NCBI GenBank assembly: GCA_019359325.1
Contig: JAHHHN010000017.1
Span: 62,001-126,000 of the forward strand
From: Mojavia pulchra JT2-VF2
GTDB taxonomy: Bacteria; Cyanobacteriota; Cyanobacteriia; Cyanobacteriales; Nostocaceae
Reading direction: 5' to 3'
Length of the DNA stretch: 64,000 nt
In this document: positions 16,294 to 24,634 of the stretch, one piece after another
Layout: every line of letters begins with the position of its first letter
Position numbering within the stretch: the stretch's first letter is position 1
The notes under the pieces: generated by a model
Databases searched by the model: none
Seen by the model: the letters and a program-made list of their open reading frames with translations, nothing else
Told to the model about the DNA's origin: nothing
Made by a program: the position numbers and the translations under genes

Positions 16294-18318
16294 ATGGCTA
16301 ACGAATCTTCAAGCATCGTTCAAAAACTTTGGAATTACTGCAACGTCCTCCGCGATGATGGCGTTAGCTACAGTGACTATGTAGAACAGCTTACCTATCT
16401 GCTGTTCCTGAAGATGGTTGAAGAACAAAACCAACTTCCCCCACCTTTAGGCAAACGTTCCACCATTCCCCCAGAATACAGTTGGGAGGCACTGCGATCA
16501 CAAGATGGTGATGCTTTAGAAACCCAGTACCGCCACACCTTGGAAAACCTGGGTAAAGAAAAAGGGCTATTGGGCGTTATCTTCCGCAAATCGCAAAATA
16601 AAATTCAAGACCCCGCCAAACTCAAGCGACTGGTAGAACTCATCAACTCAGAGACTTGGATTGGTTTAGATATCGACGTAAAAGGGGAAATTTACGAAGG
16701 ATTGCTGCAAAAGAACGCTGAAGATGTCAAAGGCGGTGCAGGGCAGTATTTTACGCCGAGGGCATTAATTAAAGCTATAGTCGAAGTCATGCAACCCCAA
16801 CCAGGACAACTCATCTGCGATCCTGCCTGCGGTACAGGTGGTTTTTTGTTAGTTGCCTACGACTTTATTACCAAACACTACAAACTGGACAAAGATCAAA
16901 GGCATTTTCTCAAACACGACACTTTTAAAGGATTTGATGTCGCTGATGGGGTAGTGCGCCTCTGTGCCATGAATCTCTGCCTACACGGTATTGCTGGCGA
17001 TAACAATCTCGTTGAAGCCAAAGATAGCTTAATGGCAGATCCAGGCGATCACTTTGAATTTGTATTAACCAACCCACCTTTTGGAATAAAAAGAAGTATT
17101 ACTGTTTTAAACAATGAGGCTAAAGCAGATAAAGCAAAAGCTCAAGAAGATAATTTTTGGGTTACCACTTCTAACATACAGCTAAACTTTCTCCAGCACG
17201 TCAAAAACTTACTCAAAATCAACGGTAAAGCTGCCGTTGTTGTTGCTGATAACGTTTTATTTGAAGGTGGCGCAGGTGAAACCATTCGGAAAAAATTACT
17301 GGACGAATGTAACGTTCACACCCTCCTGAGATTGCCAACAGGTATATTCTATGCTCAAGGTGTCAAAGCTAACGTGTTATTCTTTGATCGCAAACCTGCC
17401 AGCACCAAACCTTGGACAAAAAAGCTCTGGGTTTATGATTTAAGAACTAACCAGGATTTCAATCTAAAAAATAATCTCTTTGGCTCTGATAATTTACAAG
17501 AGTTTATGGAGTGCTTTAATACAGAAAATTTTCAAGAGCGTCAAGAAACACAACGCTTCCGCTCATTTACTTATGAAGAGCTTATAAAAAGAGATAAGGT
17601 TAATTTAGATATTATTTGGTTGAAAAATGATGTTTTAAAAGATTTTAATAATTCCATCACTAAGGCTAACAGCTTAGAAATTAAAGAGGTTGGTTTAGCA
17701 AATTTCATTAATAATGATAGTATTAATCAAGTTATTGAGTTGTTTCATTTATTAAGCAAACCTGAATTAGTAGTAGATAACTGTATCAATCAAATTAGAG
17801 GAGAACTTAAAAAATCGTTAAAAAATATTATTGATGCTGCTGATGCAAAAACAAAAGGTAATTCATTAGAAGATTTTACTCAAATGCTTTTTGGATGCTT
17901 AGAGTATCTTAAATTTTATAAAAGAAATCTTGAGAATGTTACTGGTGAAATAGATGTTATTTTTGCAGTTAAGAAAATTCCTGGCACTTTATTTGCTGAA
18001 TTTTCTGATTTATTGATAGTTGAATGCAAAAATTGGAATAAACCAGTAGGGGTAAAGGAGATTAGAATATTTTCAACTAAGATGGATGAGCTTGATTCTA
18101 AGGTTGGTATAATAATTTCTAAAAACGGAATTTCAGGCGATAAAGATAATACAAAAGACGCTCTAGGTTTTATAAGAAATATATGGCTTCAATCTCCTAG
18201 AAAAATCATATTAGTTTTTAATTTAGAAGATTTGCAATCAATAGTTAATGGCACTTGTAATTTATATGAACTTTTGCAGGAAAAATATTTTTCAGTAAAA
18301 ACCATGTCTAATAGTTAA
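16294..18318 (+). CDS. HsdM methyltransferase fused to a PD-(D/E)XK nuclease domain
   Basis: 674 residues. The first ~440 are a type I N6-adenine methyltransferase with SAM motif DPACGTGGF and catalytic NPPF (VLTNPPFGIK). The last ~230 replace the usual HsdM tail with a different, A+T-rich segment. This contains a nuclease-like core: GEID with Asp554, then VECKNW with Glu577 and Lys579, and a C-terminal alternation of strands and helices. Residues 1-174 are almost identical to the HsdM encoded next door (one change, S7T). The chimera therefore looks like hsdM duplication followed by fusion to an Mrr-like nuclease. It may be a single-chain modification/restriction enzyme or a decayed copy. Confidence 0.82.
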   Translation: MANESSSIVQKLWNYCNVLRDDGVSYSDYVEQLTYLLFLKMVEEQNQLPPPLGKRSTIPPEYSWEALRSQDGDALETQYRHTLENLGKEKGLLGVIFRKSQNKIQDPAKLKRLVELINSETWIGLDIDVKGEIYEGLLQKNAEDVKGGAGQYFTPRALIKAIVEVMQPQPGQLICDPACGTGGFLLVAYDFITKHYKLDKDQRHFLKHDTFKGFDVADGVVRLCAMNLCLHGIAGDNNLVEAKDSLMADPGDHFEFVLTNPPFGIKRSITVLNNEAKADKAKAQEDNFWVTTSNIQLNFLQHVKNLLKINGKAAVVVADNVLFEGGAGETIRKKLLDECNVHTLLRLPTGIFYAQGVKANVLFFDRKPASTKPWTKKLWVYDLRTNQDFNLKNNLFGSDNLQEFMECFNTENFQERQETQRFRSFTYEELIKRDKVNLDIIWLKNDVLKDFNNSITKANSLEIKEVGLANFINNDSINQVIELFHLLSKPELVVDNCINQIRGELKKSLKNIIDAADAKTKGNSLEDFTQMLFGCLEYLKFYKRNLENVTGEIDVIFAVKKIPGTLFAEFSDLLIVECKNWNKPVGVKEIRIFSTKMDELDSKVGIIISKNGISGDKDNTKDALGFIRNIWLQSPRKIILVFNLEDLQSIVNGTCNLYELLQEKYFSVKTMSNS

Positions 18319-18372
18319 AAACATTCAATTACTTTGAAAACCTGCTCTTTTAATTATAAGTAAATTCTTGCA

Positions 18373-19851
18373 ATGGCTAACGAATCCTCAACCATCGTTC
18401 AAAAACTGTGGAACTACTGCAACGTCCTCCGCGATGATGGCGTTAGCTACAGTGATTATGTAGAACAGCTTACCTATCTGCTTTTCCTGAAGATGGTCGA
18501 AGAACAAAACCAACTTCCCCCACCTTTGGGCAAACGTTCCACCATTCCCCCAGAATACAGTTGGGAGGCACTGCGATCGCAAGATGGAGATGCTTTAGAA
18601 ACCCAGTACCGCCACACCTTAGAAAATCTGGGTAAAGAAAAAGGGCTTTTGGGCGTTATCTTCCGCAAATCGCAAAACAAAATTCAAGACCCCGCCAAAC
18701 TCAAGCGATTGGTAGAACTCATCAACTCGGAAACTTGGATTGGTTTAGATATCGACGTAAAAGGTGAAATCTACGAAGGATTGCTGCAAAAGAATGCTGA
18801 AGATGTAAAAGGCGGCGCAGGACAGTATTTTACGCCAAGGGCATTAATTAAAGCCATTGTTGAAGTCATGCAACCCCAACCAGGACAACGCATCTGCGAT
18901 CCTGCTTGCGGTACAGGCGGTTTTTTCCTGGTTGCTAACGATCACATCAGCAAAAATTACAGACTCGATAAAGCCCAAAAGCAATTCCTGAAAAATCAAA
19001 CCTTTAAAGGATTTGATGTCGCTGATGGGGTAGTGCGCCTCTGTGCGATGAATCTGTATTTACACGGTATTGCTGGCGATGAAAGTCCAGTTGAAGCTAA
19101 AGATAGCTTAATGGCAAATCCAGGCGATCGCTTTGAATTAGTATTAACAAATCCACCCTTCGGTAAAAAAAGCAGCATCACTGTTTTCAATGATGATGGC
19201 AAAGCAGACAAAGAAAAGGTCGTTTATCGCCGTGATGACTTTTGGGCTACCACATCTAACAAACAGCTAAACTTTCTTCAGCACGTCAAAACCCTACTGC
19301 AAATCAACGGTAAAGCTGCGGTTGTCGTTCCTGATAACGTCTTGTTTGAAGGTGGTGCTGGTGAAACTATCCGCAAGAAATTACTGCACGAATGCGACGT
19401 ACATACCTTGCTGAGACTGCCAACAGGTATATTCTACGCTCAAGGTGTCAAAGCTAACGTTTTATTCTTTGACCGCAAACCCGCCAGCGCCGATCCTTGG
19501 ACTCAGAAACTGTGGATTTACGATTTCAGAACAAATCAGCACTTTACCCTAAAAACCAATCCTCTACGTTACGAAAACTTGCAAGACTTTATCCAATGCT
19601 TTAATGCTCAAAATCGCCAGGAACGCCAGGAAACAGAAAGGTTTCGCGCCTTTAGCTATGAAGAACTCATGCAACGCGATAAAGTCAGTCTGGATATTTT
19701 CTGGTTGAGGGATGAAAGTTTAGAAGACTCTGATAACCTCCCAGCACCGGATGTTTTAGCTTTAGAGATTGCTGAGGATTTAGAAGCAGCGTTGGAACTC
19801 TTCCAAAGTATCACCGAGAACTTGGAGGCGAAAACCGTCAGCGAAGTGTAA
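18373..19851 (+). CDS. hsdM: Type I restriction-modification methyltransferase subunit
   Basis: 492 residues, the usual HsdM length. It has an N-terminal helical domain, SAM-binding DPACGTGGF, and catalytic NPPF in VLTNPPFGKK. With HsdS it methylates adenine in the recognition site, protecting host DNA. It lies 54 bp after the nuclease-fused copy on the same strand, but more than 8 kb from hsdR and hsdS, with the GTPase pair between. The 5' halves of the two hsdM genes are nearly identical at DNA level, which suggests recent duplication or gene conversion. This copy is the likely functional partner of HsdS. Confidence 0.92.
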   Translation: MANESSTIVQKLWNYCNVLRDDGVSYSDYVEQLTYLLFLKMVEEQNQLPPPLGKRSTIPPEYSWEALRSQDGDALETQYRHTLENLGKEKGLLGVIFRKSQNKIQDPAKLKRLVELINSETWIGLDIDVKGEIYEGLLQKNAEDVKGGAGQYFTPRALIKAIVEVMQPQPGQRICDPACGTGGFFLVANDHISKNYRLDKAQKQFLKNQTFKGFDVADGVVRLCAMNLYLHGIAGDESPVEAKDSLMANPGDRFELVLTNPPFGKKSSITVFNDDGKADKEKVVYRRDDFWATTSNKQLNFLQHVKTLLQINGKAAVVVPDNVLFEGGAGETIRKKLLHECDVHTLLRLPTGIFYAQGVKANVLFFDRKPASADPWTQKLWIYDFRTNQHFTLKTNPLRYENLQDFIQCFNAQNRQERQETERFRAFSYEELMQRDKVSLDIFWLRDESLEDSDNLPAPDVLALEIAEDLEAALELFQSITENLEAKTVSEV

Positions 19852-19906
19852 GTGGGTTTGCTGCGGGAGGTGATCGCTTGTATTTATAGATTTTGGGTTG
19901 GGAGGT

Positions 19907-19996
19907 GCGATCGCATTCCTAGATAAAGGTTTGTCTGTGATTTCCTTTTGGTTAGACCCTATTTATCAGCGATTAGCAAGTAAATTGAAAAATTAG
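19907..19996 (+). pseudogene. cvkR 3'-end remnant
   Basis: About 30 codons read AIAFLDKG, then VISFWLDPIYQRLASKLKN and stop. The intact cvkR ends AIASLDEG, then VIPVWLDVIYQQLINKLVR. The match is clear over the last 30 residues. Upstream the frame is broken, although a GATCGC segment still parallels cvkR. It lies directly behind hsdM. It is a fossil of a second, diverged CAST regulator inside this CAST. Confidence 0.8.
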
Positions 19997-20015
19997 TTCA
20001 ATTGAGATACAAACA

Positions 20016-20240
20016 ATGATGAAAATAGACGAAGCTATGCTTAAAAGACCAACTTTTATAAAACATTTCTTAGAGCGAAGATTAAAGAGAGTACCTACAT
20101 CTATACTTAAGGATTTTTTATTGTTGTGTAAAGTATCAAATTTATCAGAAAATGAAATCAAAAAGAAATCTCAACAAGATTTGATTGATGAAATAATTTT
20201 AAATTATGAAATTATGCAGACAAATAAAATTTCAATTTAA
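20016..20240 (+). CDS. small A+T-rich hypothetical protein
   Basis: A 74-residue lysine-rich, mostly helical protein, starting with two adjacent ATGs (20016 and 20019). I do not recognise a family. The pattern KDFLLLCKVSNLSENEIKKKS with QQDLIDEIILNYE (read in two parts) resembles a short DNA-binding or SAP-like helical unit, but this is weak. It is the first of four co-directional low-GC genes up to 22066 with modest gaps, and its base composition is unlike the restriction genes before it. Confidence 0.5.
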   Translation: MMKIDEAMLKRPTFIKHFLERRLKRVPTSILKDFLLLCKVSNLSENEIKKKSQQDLIDEIILNYEIMQTNKISI

Positions 20241-20296
20241 TCTTCAATGAATTTATAAGAGATAAACTTTTTAGTGCTAAAGAATCAGAGTATATA

Positions 20297-21037
20297 ATGC
20301 AAATTCCAGAAAAAGATAAAGTCATAAACTGGATCAACTCTTGGACAGATAACACATACATAGGACAACGCTATAATTTTTCTGTACATACTTATGTGAA
20401 GCTAGAAGAAAAATTCATACTTGTAGATGATGAAAATATATCTCTACCCTATGAGATAATACTGATAGTTGCCTACTCTCAAACTTCTAAATCCATTCCC
20501 AGTGGGCTGGAATTAGTAGAGTATCATCCTACGACAGAAATTGAATTAGTTTTTAGGCAAAATATGAATTTATTAGAAGTTAGAGGACAATTTGAAGTTA
20601 TTAGAGATTTTGTTAATACTGCTGTAATCGACTCTCATAATCCCTTATCTCTAGCACAAAGTTTCTTCATTGGTGAGCGGGAAGATGCTCAACGCAACTC
20701 TATCGTAGGCAAAATTAGTAAAGTTATTAAAATTGATGATTTAAAATCAGCACTTAAGGGAACCTACTTAACGCTATCTGCTCCTGTCGGAGGTAGCAAA
20801 ACAGTAAGATTAAAAGCCACCCTAGATGAGTTGGATGATCTGGGTGAAGAAACAGATCCCTTACTCAATCCCGTATTAAAAGATTTATTAAATAATCAAG
20901 ATAAAAGTAGAATTTCATTTAAATTTCGTGGAAGTAAATATTCATTTGCTATAACTAAAAGTGGAGGATTAACATTTATGCAGTACGCACCTGAAGAAGT
21001 TGTGACTTATGTTTTGTCAAAGATAAACAAACTTTAA
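20297..21037 (+). CDS. hypothetical protein of the A+T-rich cargo block
   Basis: 246 residues, unknown. The N-terminal half is acidic and beta-rich (YVKLEEKFILVDDENISLPYE in part, then IILIVAYSQTS). The middle contains NTAVIDSHNPLSLAQSFFIGE, of which the NPLSLAQ stretch is striking. The end is IKINKL-like and basic. There is no signal peptide or membrane segment. It starts at ATG 20297 and ends 13 bp before the next gene, consistent with an operon. In this context it could be a sensor or accessory subunit of the nuclease encoded two genes later. That is inference. Confidence 0.55.
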   Translation: MQIPEKDKVINWINSWTDNTYIGQRYNFSVHTYVKLEEKFILVDDENISLPYEIILIVAYSQTSKSIPSGLELVEYHPTTEIELVFRQNMNLLEVRGQFEVIRDFVNTAVIDSHNPLSLAQSFFIGEREDAQRNSIVGKISKVIKIDDLKSALKGTYLTLSAPVGGSKTVRLKATLDELDDLGEETDPLLNPVLKDLLNNQDKSRISFKFRGSKYSFAITKSGGLTFMQYAPEEVVTYVLSKINKL

Positions 21038-21050
21038 ATTAAGTAGACAA

Positions 21051-21359
21051 ATGACTACTAATTTTTCGGAATGTATAAGCAGATATATAAATACTGAGTA
21101 TCGACAGGGTGGTTTAATAGGTCTTTCCACCCTCGCAGCATATTGTAAAACAAGCGAAGGTAAAATAATCGTAGCTTTAACAGACTTACAAAGCAGAGGA
21201 GAAGTTGAAATTATCAAAAGATACTTTTGTCCCGATGCTCATTTCATCTCATTAGAAAAAGCTCCGTACTGTCAAGTATGTGACTATAATTACTCTGAAA
21301 ATTTTATTACTACTATAATTTTAGTAAAGCCTTTACATGTGGCAAGAAATTCTAATTAA
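21051..21359 (+). CDS. small winged-helix-like protein with a CxxC pair
   Basis: 102 residues. The first 65 have a winged-helix rhythm: GLIGLSTLAAYCKTSEGKI, then VALTDLQSRGEVEI, then a wing. A CQVC pair follows near residue 80, as in small metal-binding modules. No exact family is recognised. It sits between the 246-residue gene (13 bp gap) and the PD-(D/E)XK gene (32 bp gap) on the same strand. It may be the DNA-binding or regulatory part of this block. Confidence 0.5.
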   Translation: MTTNFSECISRYINTEYRQGGLIGLSTLAAYCKTSEGKIIVALTDLQSRGEVEIIKRYFCPDAHFISLEKAPYCQVCDYNYSENFITTIILVKPLHVARNSN

Positions 21360-21391
21360 TTTAGAAATTAATTTCTAAATTCTTATCAGTA

Positions 21392-22066
21392 ATGAATAAA
21401 GATATATTTCTTGAAGAAGTTAACTCATATATAAACAAATTCAGAAAATTTCAGGAAAAACAAAAAGACTCCTTAAATTGCGACAATGTATTTGATATTA
21501 CTGACTTGTATATTAAAGAAAAAGATTATTTAGATAAAATTTTAAACGATAGATTCACAAATACTACTGAGCAAGGAGATTTACTGGAGTCGCTTGTCAA
21601 ATCTTTGTTTCAGAGAATAGATCTAGTTCAAAGCGTAATTATTACTAATAAAGACATAGCTATAGGTCAAATAGACATACAGTTAATTCCTCTACATGAA
21701 TACATATATGACGTATGGGGAATGATAAGAGAGAAACCGCAATGTATGATAGGAGAATGCAAGAATTACTCAAAAAAGAAAGATGCTGTTGGTAGACCTG
21801 AAATAGAAAAGATTTGCTGGCGAAGTTGTAAGGGTGGATGCCTAAGTTTTTTTATAGGACACGGATACACGCAGGATGCTATTGATGAAATATCTTATTT
21901 CAATAACAATAAATCTTCTTTGTTTTACAAGCATCAAGGTGTGTTTATAGTTCCCTTAACTCTTTCTATGCTTGAGGTAGTAATCCATAATGAAATTAAT
22001 TTTTGTTACTTCATTAAGTGGTCAATTGATATGTCTCGAAAGATGAATATTGCCAATTATTTGTGA
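21392..22066 (+). CDS. putative PD-(D/E)XK restriction-like endonuclease
   Basis: 224 residues. The order GDLLE (Glu66), QID (Asp95), ECK (Glu122, Lys124) fits a restriction-endonuclease fold active site with a helix carrying the first acid. The same pattern, GEID to ECKNW, is seen in the HsdM fusion nearby. It is the last of four low-GC co-directional genes. As transposon cargo next to restriction genes it most likely cleaves foreign DNA, but the substrate is unknown. It starts at ATG 21392, after a stretch without a strong ribosome binding site. Confidence 0.65.
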   Translation: MNKDIFLEEVNSYINKFRKFQEKQKDSLNCDNVFDITDLYIKEKDYLDKILNDRFTNTTEQGDLLESLVKSLFQRIDLVQSVIITNKDIAIGQIDIQLIPLHEYIYDVWGMIREKPQCMIGECKNYSKKKDAVGRPEIEKICWRSCKGGCLSFFIGHGYTQDAIDEISYFNNNKSSLFYKHQGVFIVPLTLSMLEVVIHNEINFCYFIKWSIDMSRKMNIANYL

Positions 22067-22164
22067 AATAATTATTATTTTGATTCCTATACATTATCAT
22101 CTTATTTGATGTATAAAAATATCAAATAGGCTTTTGTTTAACAATATCCATAAACCTTATAAAA

Positions 22165-22457
22165 CATCGCTGACATCACCCGCATACAAAGGCTGACACT
22201 TAAACCTCGCTCCATAATTGGAATACTCCACTTACACGCTTGCATATCCTGAAATTGCTATTCCATTTTGTGGCAAGGCGACTCAGAATAACAAGCAGTA
22301 CATAATTAAATTGGCTCCATTTTCGTTTCCACCTCAGCAGCTGGTAACATCTGCCATAACCTATCGGCATCAACTGCTATCACAATAGCCAACGCTTCCA
22401 ATTGCTGATGTGAACGATGAGGATTAAACCCAAACTTTTCCCAACGTGCGATCGCCT
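22165..22457 (-). pseudogene. broken tniQ copy
   Basis: The minus strand follows the intact tniQ (24113-24634) closely but with stops and shifts. Shared segments on the plus strand include TTTTGTGGCAAGG, GACTCAG(A/C)ATAACAAGCA, GCTGGTAACAT-like and AACGTGCGATCGC. It covers roughly the central and C-terminal parts of TniQ; the N-terminal coding region is gone, and a small ribbon-helix-helix gene starts where it should be. It is the second sign of an older CAST inside the element. Confidence 0.8.
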
Positions 22458-22630
22458 CACTTCCCCTTATTCGGCGGCGAAATTGTTCCTTCTGCCTGTG
22501 CTTGTTTAATCGCTCGTTTCAAAATTAACACCGCCATTTGCGACAAAGAACGCTCCTCTGCATCCGCCAGTTGTTGCAGTGCTTCTTTGTCTTCTTCTTC
22601 CATGTAAATGCTTAGTGTTACTTTCCCCAT
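22457..22630 (-). CDS. small ribbon-helix-helix (Arc-like) regulator
   Basis: 57 residues from ATG 22630 to TGA 22457. The N-terminus MGKVTLSIYMEEED has the strand-forming alternation of ribbon-helix-helix proteins, followed by two helices (ALQQLADAEERSLSQMAVL and LKRAIKQAQAEG). It was too short to be listed with the longer frames but is a convincing gene. Arc-type regulators are reported in some V-K CASTs, and this one sits next to the broken tniQ. Its target is unknown. Confidence 0.65.
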   Translation of the reverse strand: MGKVTLSIYMEEEDKEALQQLADAEERSLSQMAVLILKRAIKQAQAEGTISPPNKGK

Positions 22631-22736
22631 GTGACTATTATCAGTTTCTCTATGTGTTTTTATATTAAATCACTAAAAACAAATAAATTTAAACAGAAAT
22701 ACATAAAATCTATGTATAATTACTGATAAGTCAAAA

Positions 22737-22771
22737 GCCAGCGCACAACTTTCTCAGGGATGACGCTGGCT
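22737..22771. promoter_or_regulatory. stem-loop ahead of the 173-residue gene
   Basis: GCCAGCG at 22738-22744 pairs with CGCTGGC at about 22764-22770 around a 19-nt loop. It lies between the divergent ribbon-helix-helix gene and the gene at 22802, immediately before the latter's AGGAG ribosome binding site. It could affect translation of that gene or be the base of a terminator. Function is a guess. Confidence 0.4.
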
Positions 22772-22801
22772 TCTGGCTCCCTTTCACAGGAGACATATTC
22801 C

Positions 22802-23320
22802 ATGTTAAGACCTGTTTGCCACAAAACGGATCAATACAGAGCTTATCTACAAGCTTTAGATGACTTCGGTATTGCTGAACTATTGGCGAAACTCAGCGAT
22901 TATTGTGAACAGCAAGAACAAGAAAGTTTAGCGGTATTGCTGATTTCCCAACTAACTCAGAGTATCGATGCTGAACTGATTGCTAATTATTTGAGTGCGA
23001 TGGCGCTCAATCGCCAAGATTCACTCCCAAGATTAATTACCCAGAAATTTTCTCCGAGTTCTATTGATTTACCCGAAGACTTTCCGAATACAGCAAAGAC
23101 ACCCCGCTTTTTGTATGGCGACCAATTGCGTTGGATTGGTTCTGACACTGATTGGGGAATTGCGATCGGCAGATTTTATAGCTTTGCCCCCCATCTTTGC
23201 TGTTGGACTTGGTGCTACCTGATTTGGTTGAGCAAAGATAGCCCCAGCGCTGCTTGGATATCTACTGATATTGCCTGGGAAGAGGATTTAGAACCACTGG
23301 AAGCGGAACCAATGCTATGA
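22802..23320 (+). CDS. hypothetical cyanobacterial protein
   Basis: 172 residues from ATG 22802, chosen because AGGAG lies 9 bp upstream; the open frame extends back to ATG 22760. The protein has a helical N-terminus (LLAKLSDYCEQQEQESLAVLL) and a tryptophan/cysteine-rich segment near the end (HLCCWTWCYLIWLS). I do not recognise a named domain. The stop overlaps the start of the next gene by 4 bases (ATGA), so the two are co-translated. It is CAST cargo upstream of the transposition genes. Confidence 0.6.
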   Translation: MLRPVCHKTDQYRAYLQALDDFGIAELLAKLSDYCEQQEQESLAVLLISQLTQSIDAELIANYLSAMALNRQDSLPRLITQKFSPSSIDLPEDFPNTAKTPRFLYGDQLRWIGSDTDWGIAIGRFYSFAPHLCCWTWCYLIWLSKDSPSAAWISTDIAWEEDLEPLEAEPML

Positions 23321-23622
23321 CTAATCCGCGTCCTTTACAAGCACGAGAGCAAAATTTGATTGATCTATACAGCCATTGTCAACTAGGAATGACACCCAAG
23401 AATTTTTATGCTAAATGGGATGTCAATCATGAAGCGATCGCTCGGATTTGCTCTCGTTCACTTTCAACCGTCCGGCGTTGGTTTTCCAAAGGTCGCAATT
23501 ACCGCAGACCCATGCCCAGTGATTTACGCCATCTTGCCCTAATGGACTTCCTACTAGAACACTTCGAGGAAATTCCCGAAGAATTTCTGAAGATACTCTG
23601 TTCTCTGACAGGGCATCAGTAG
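23317..23622 (+). CDS. helix-turn-helix protein
   Basis: 101 residues. A helix-turn-helix is suggested by FYAKWDVNHEAIARICSRS and LSTVRRWFSKG (residues about 28-60), where the second part looks like a recognition helix. It follows the 172-residue protein with an ATGA overlap, so the pair is likely co-expressed and possibly complexed. Similar two-gene pairs are, from memory, common in filamentous cyanobacteria, without known function. DNA binding is inferred. Confidence 0.6.
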   Translation: MTNPRPLQAREQNLIDLYSHCQLGMTPKNFYAKWDVNHEAIARICSRSLSTVRRWFSKGRNYRRPMPSDLRHLALMDFLLEHFEEIPEEFLKILCSLTGHQ

Positions 23623-23781
23623 GAATCGAAAAGTCAACAAATTGCAATGTCATCCTGACATTTTTTTACCAGCCACTCTCACGGTAGGGTGGCTTTAATC
23701 TTGGGAATGTTTAAGCAACCTTTGTCTATTATTCAACTGCAATTCACTAGCTAAATAATTAGGTATGATCAGGAGGTTTTT

Positions 23782-23979
23782 GTGACGTACATTGAAAAGC
23801 TAAATCCTTGGTGTATAGTCCGCCATTTTCCTAGTATGCAACACCAGATAGTAGCTCGTTTTCGCCGCCGGAGTGATGCAGAAGCTCATTCACAAGCTCT
23901 ACACCGACTGATACCAAATACAACTTTCACAATCATTTTCAATACCGTAGTCGAGCAACGAGAGCAAATTACTCCTTGA
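23782..23979 (+). CDS. small basic hypothetical protein
   Basis: 65 residues with a GTG start at 23782, supported by AGGAGG 6 bp upstream. The sequence is MTYIEKLNPWCIVRHFPSM, then an arginine-rich patch FRRRSDAEAHSQALHRL and a beta-like tail. This resembles short cyanobacterial proteins of unknown role that modulate or bind nucleic acid or partner proteins. It ends before a strong terminator shared with tniQ. Confidence 0.6.
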   Translation: MTYIEKLNPWCIVRHFPSMQHQIVARFRRRSDAEAHSQALHRLIPNTTFTIIFNTVVEQREQITP

Positions 23980-24044
23980 TTAGGTCGTTCTGGAAGTCAA
24001 CTTAACTTGTAGCAAATTCTCTTGTTTATTTAAACATAAACTAT

Positions 24045-24082
24045 CCCCCCTTGCTTCCTTTTTTCATGAAAGCAAAGGGGGG
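24045..24082. terminator. bidirectional terminator between cargo and tniQ
   Basis: CCCCCCTTGCTT pairs with AAGCAAAGGGGGG with one bulge, and T runs occur on both strands around the stem. It separates the plus-strand cargo genes from the end of the minus-strand tnsB-tnsC-tniQ operon. Confidence 0.75.
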
Positions 24083-24112
24083 TTATTGGTAGCTAACATT
24101 TGAAAAATAGTA

Positions 24113-24634
24113 TTATTTTTGCAGAAACTCATTTAAAGACTTTTGATACTTTACCATATCAGCAAAAGTCAGAAAACACCACTGACACCAACCATCTACC
24201 CATAATGCAGGAACCTTAAATCTCGCCCCACAGTTTGGACATTCTGATAACAAGGTTAAGTTGTGGCTTGAGCATCCCTGCGTTACCTTAAATTGCCACT
24301 CAATTTTGTGGCAAGGTGACTCAGCATAACAAGCACCACATAACCGAATTGGCTCAATTTTCATCCCCACCCCAGCAGGTGGTAACATTTGCGCTAACCG
24401 ATCAGCTTCAACACTCACAACCTGAGCCAAAGACTCCAACTGCTGGCGAGACGGTGGGGGGTTAAACCGGAATTTTTCCCACCGTGCGATCGCACCGCCA
24501 AGTCCTGCTGCTTTGCCTAATCCAGTAGGCGTTAACTCGTTTGCCCGTCGAAAGCGTCCTAAGAAGTGACTCAGGCTTTCTCCTTCTAAAGGTTCTATTT
24601 GAAACAGCCAAGATTGAATCTCTGCAACTTCCAT
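24113..24634 (-). CDS. tniQ: TniQ, target-selection adaptor of the CAST
   Basis: 173 residues, the short form typical of V-K systems (about 167 in the S. hofmannii element). The N-terminus EIQSWLFQIEPLEGESLSHF has the TniQ consensus. Zinc-binding cysteines are visible at CGACYAESPCH and CPNCGARF, with a final WCQWC. TniQ bridges Cas12k bound at the target and the TnsC filament. It overlaps the tnsC stop (TAATG), so it is translationally coupled. A broken paralogue lies at 22165-22457. Confidence 0.96.
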   Translation of the reverse strand: MEVAEIQSWLFQIEPLEGESLSHFLGRFRRANELTPTGLGKAAGLGGAIARWEKFRFNPPPSRQQLESLAQVVSVEADRLAQMLPPAGVGMKIEPIRLCGACYAESPCHKIEWQFKVTQGCSSHNLTLLSECPNCGARFKVPALWVDGWCQWCFLTFADMVKYQKSLNEFLQK

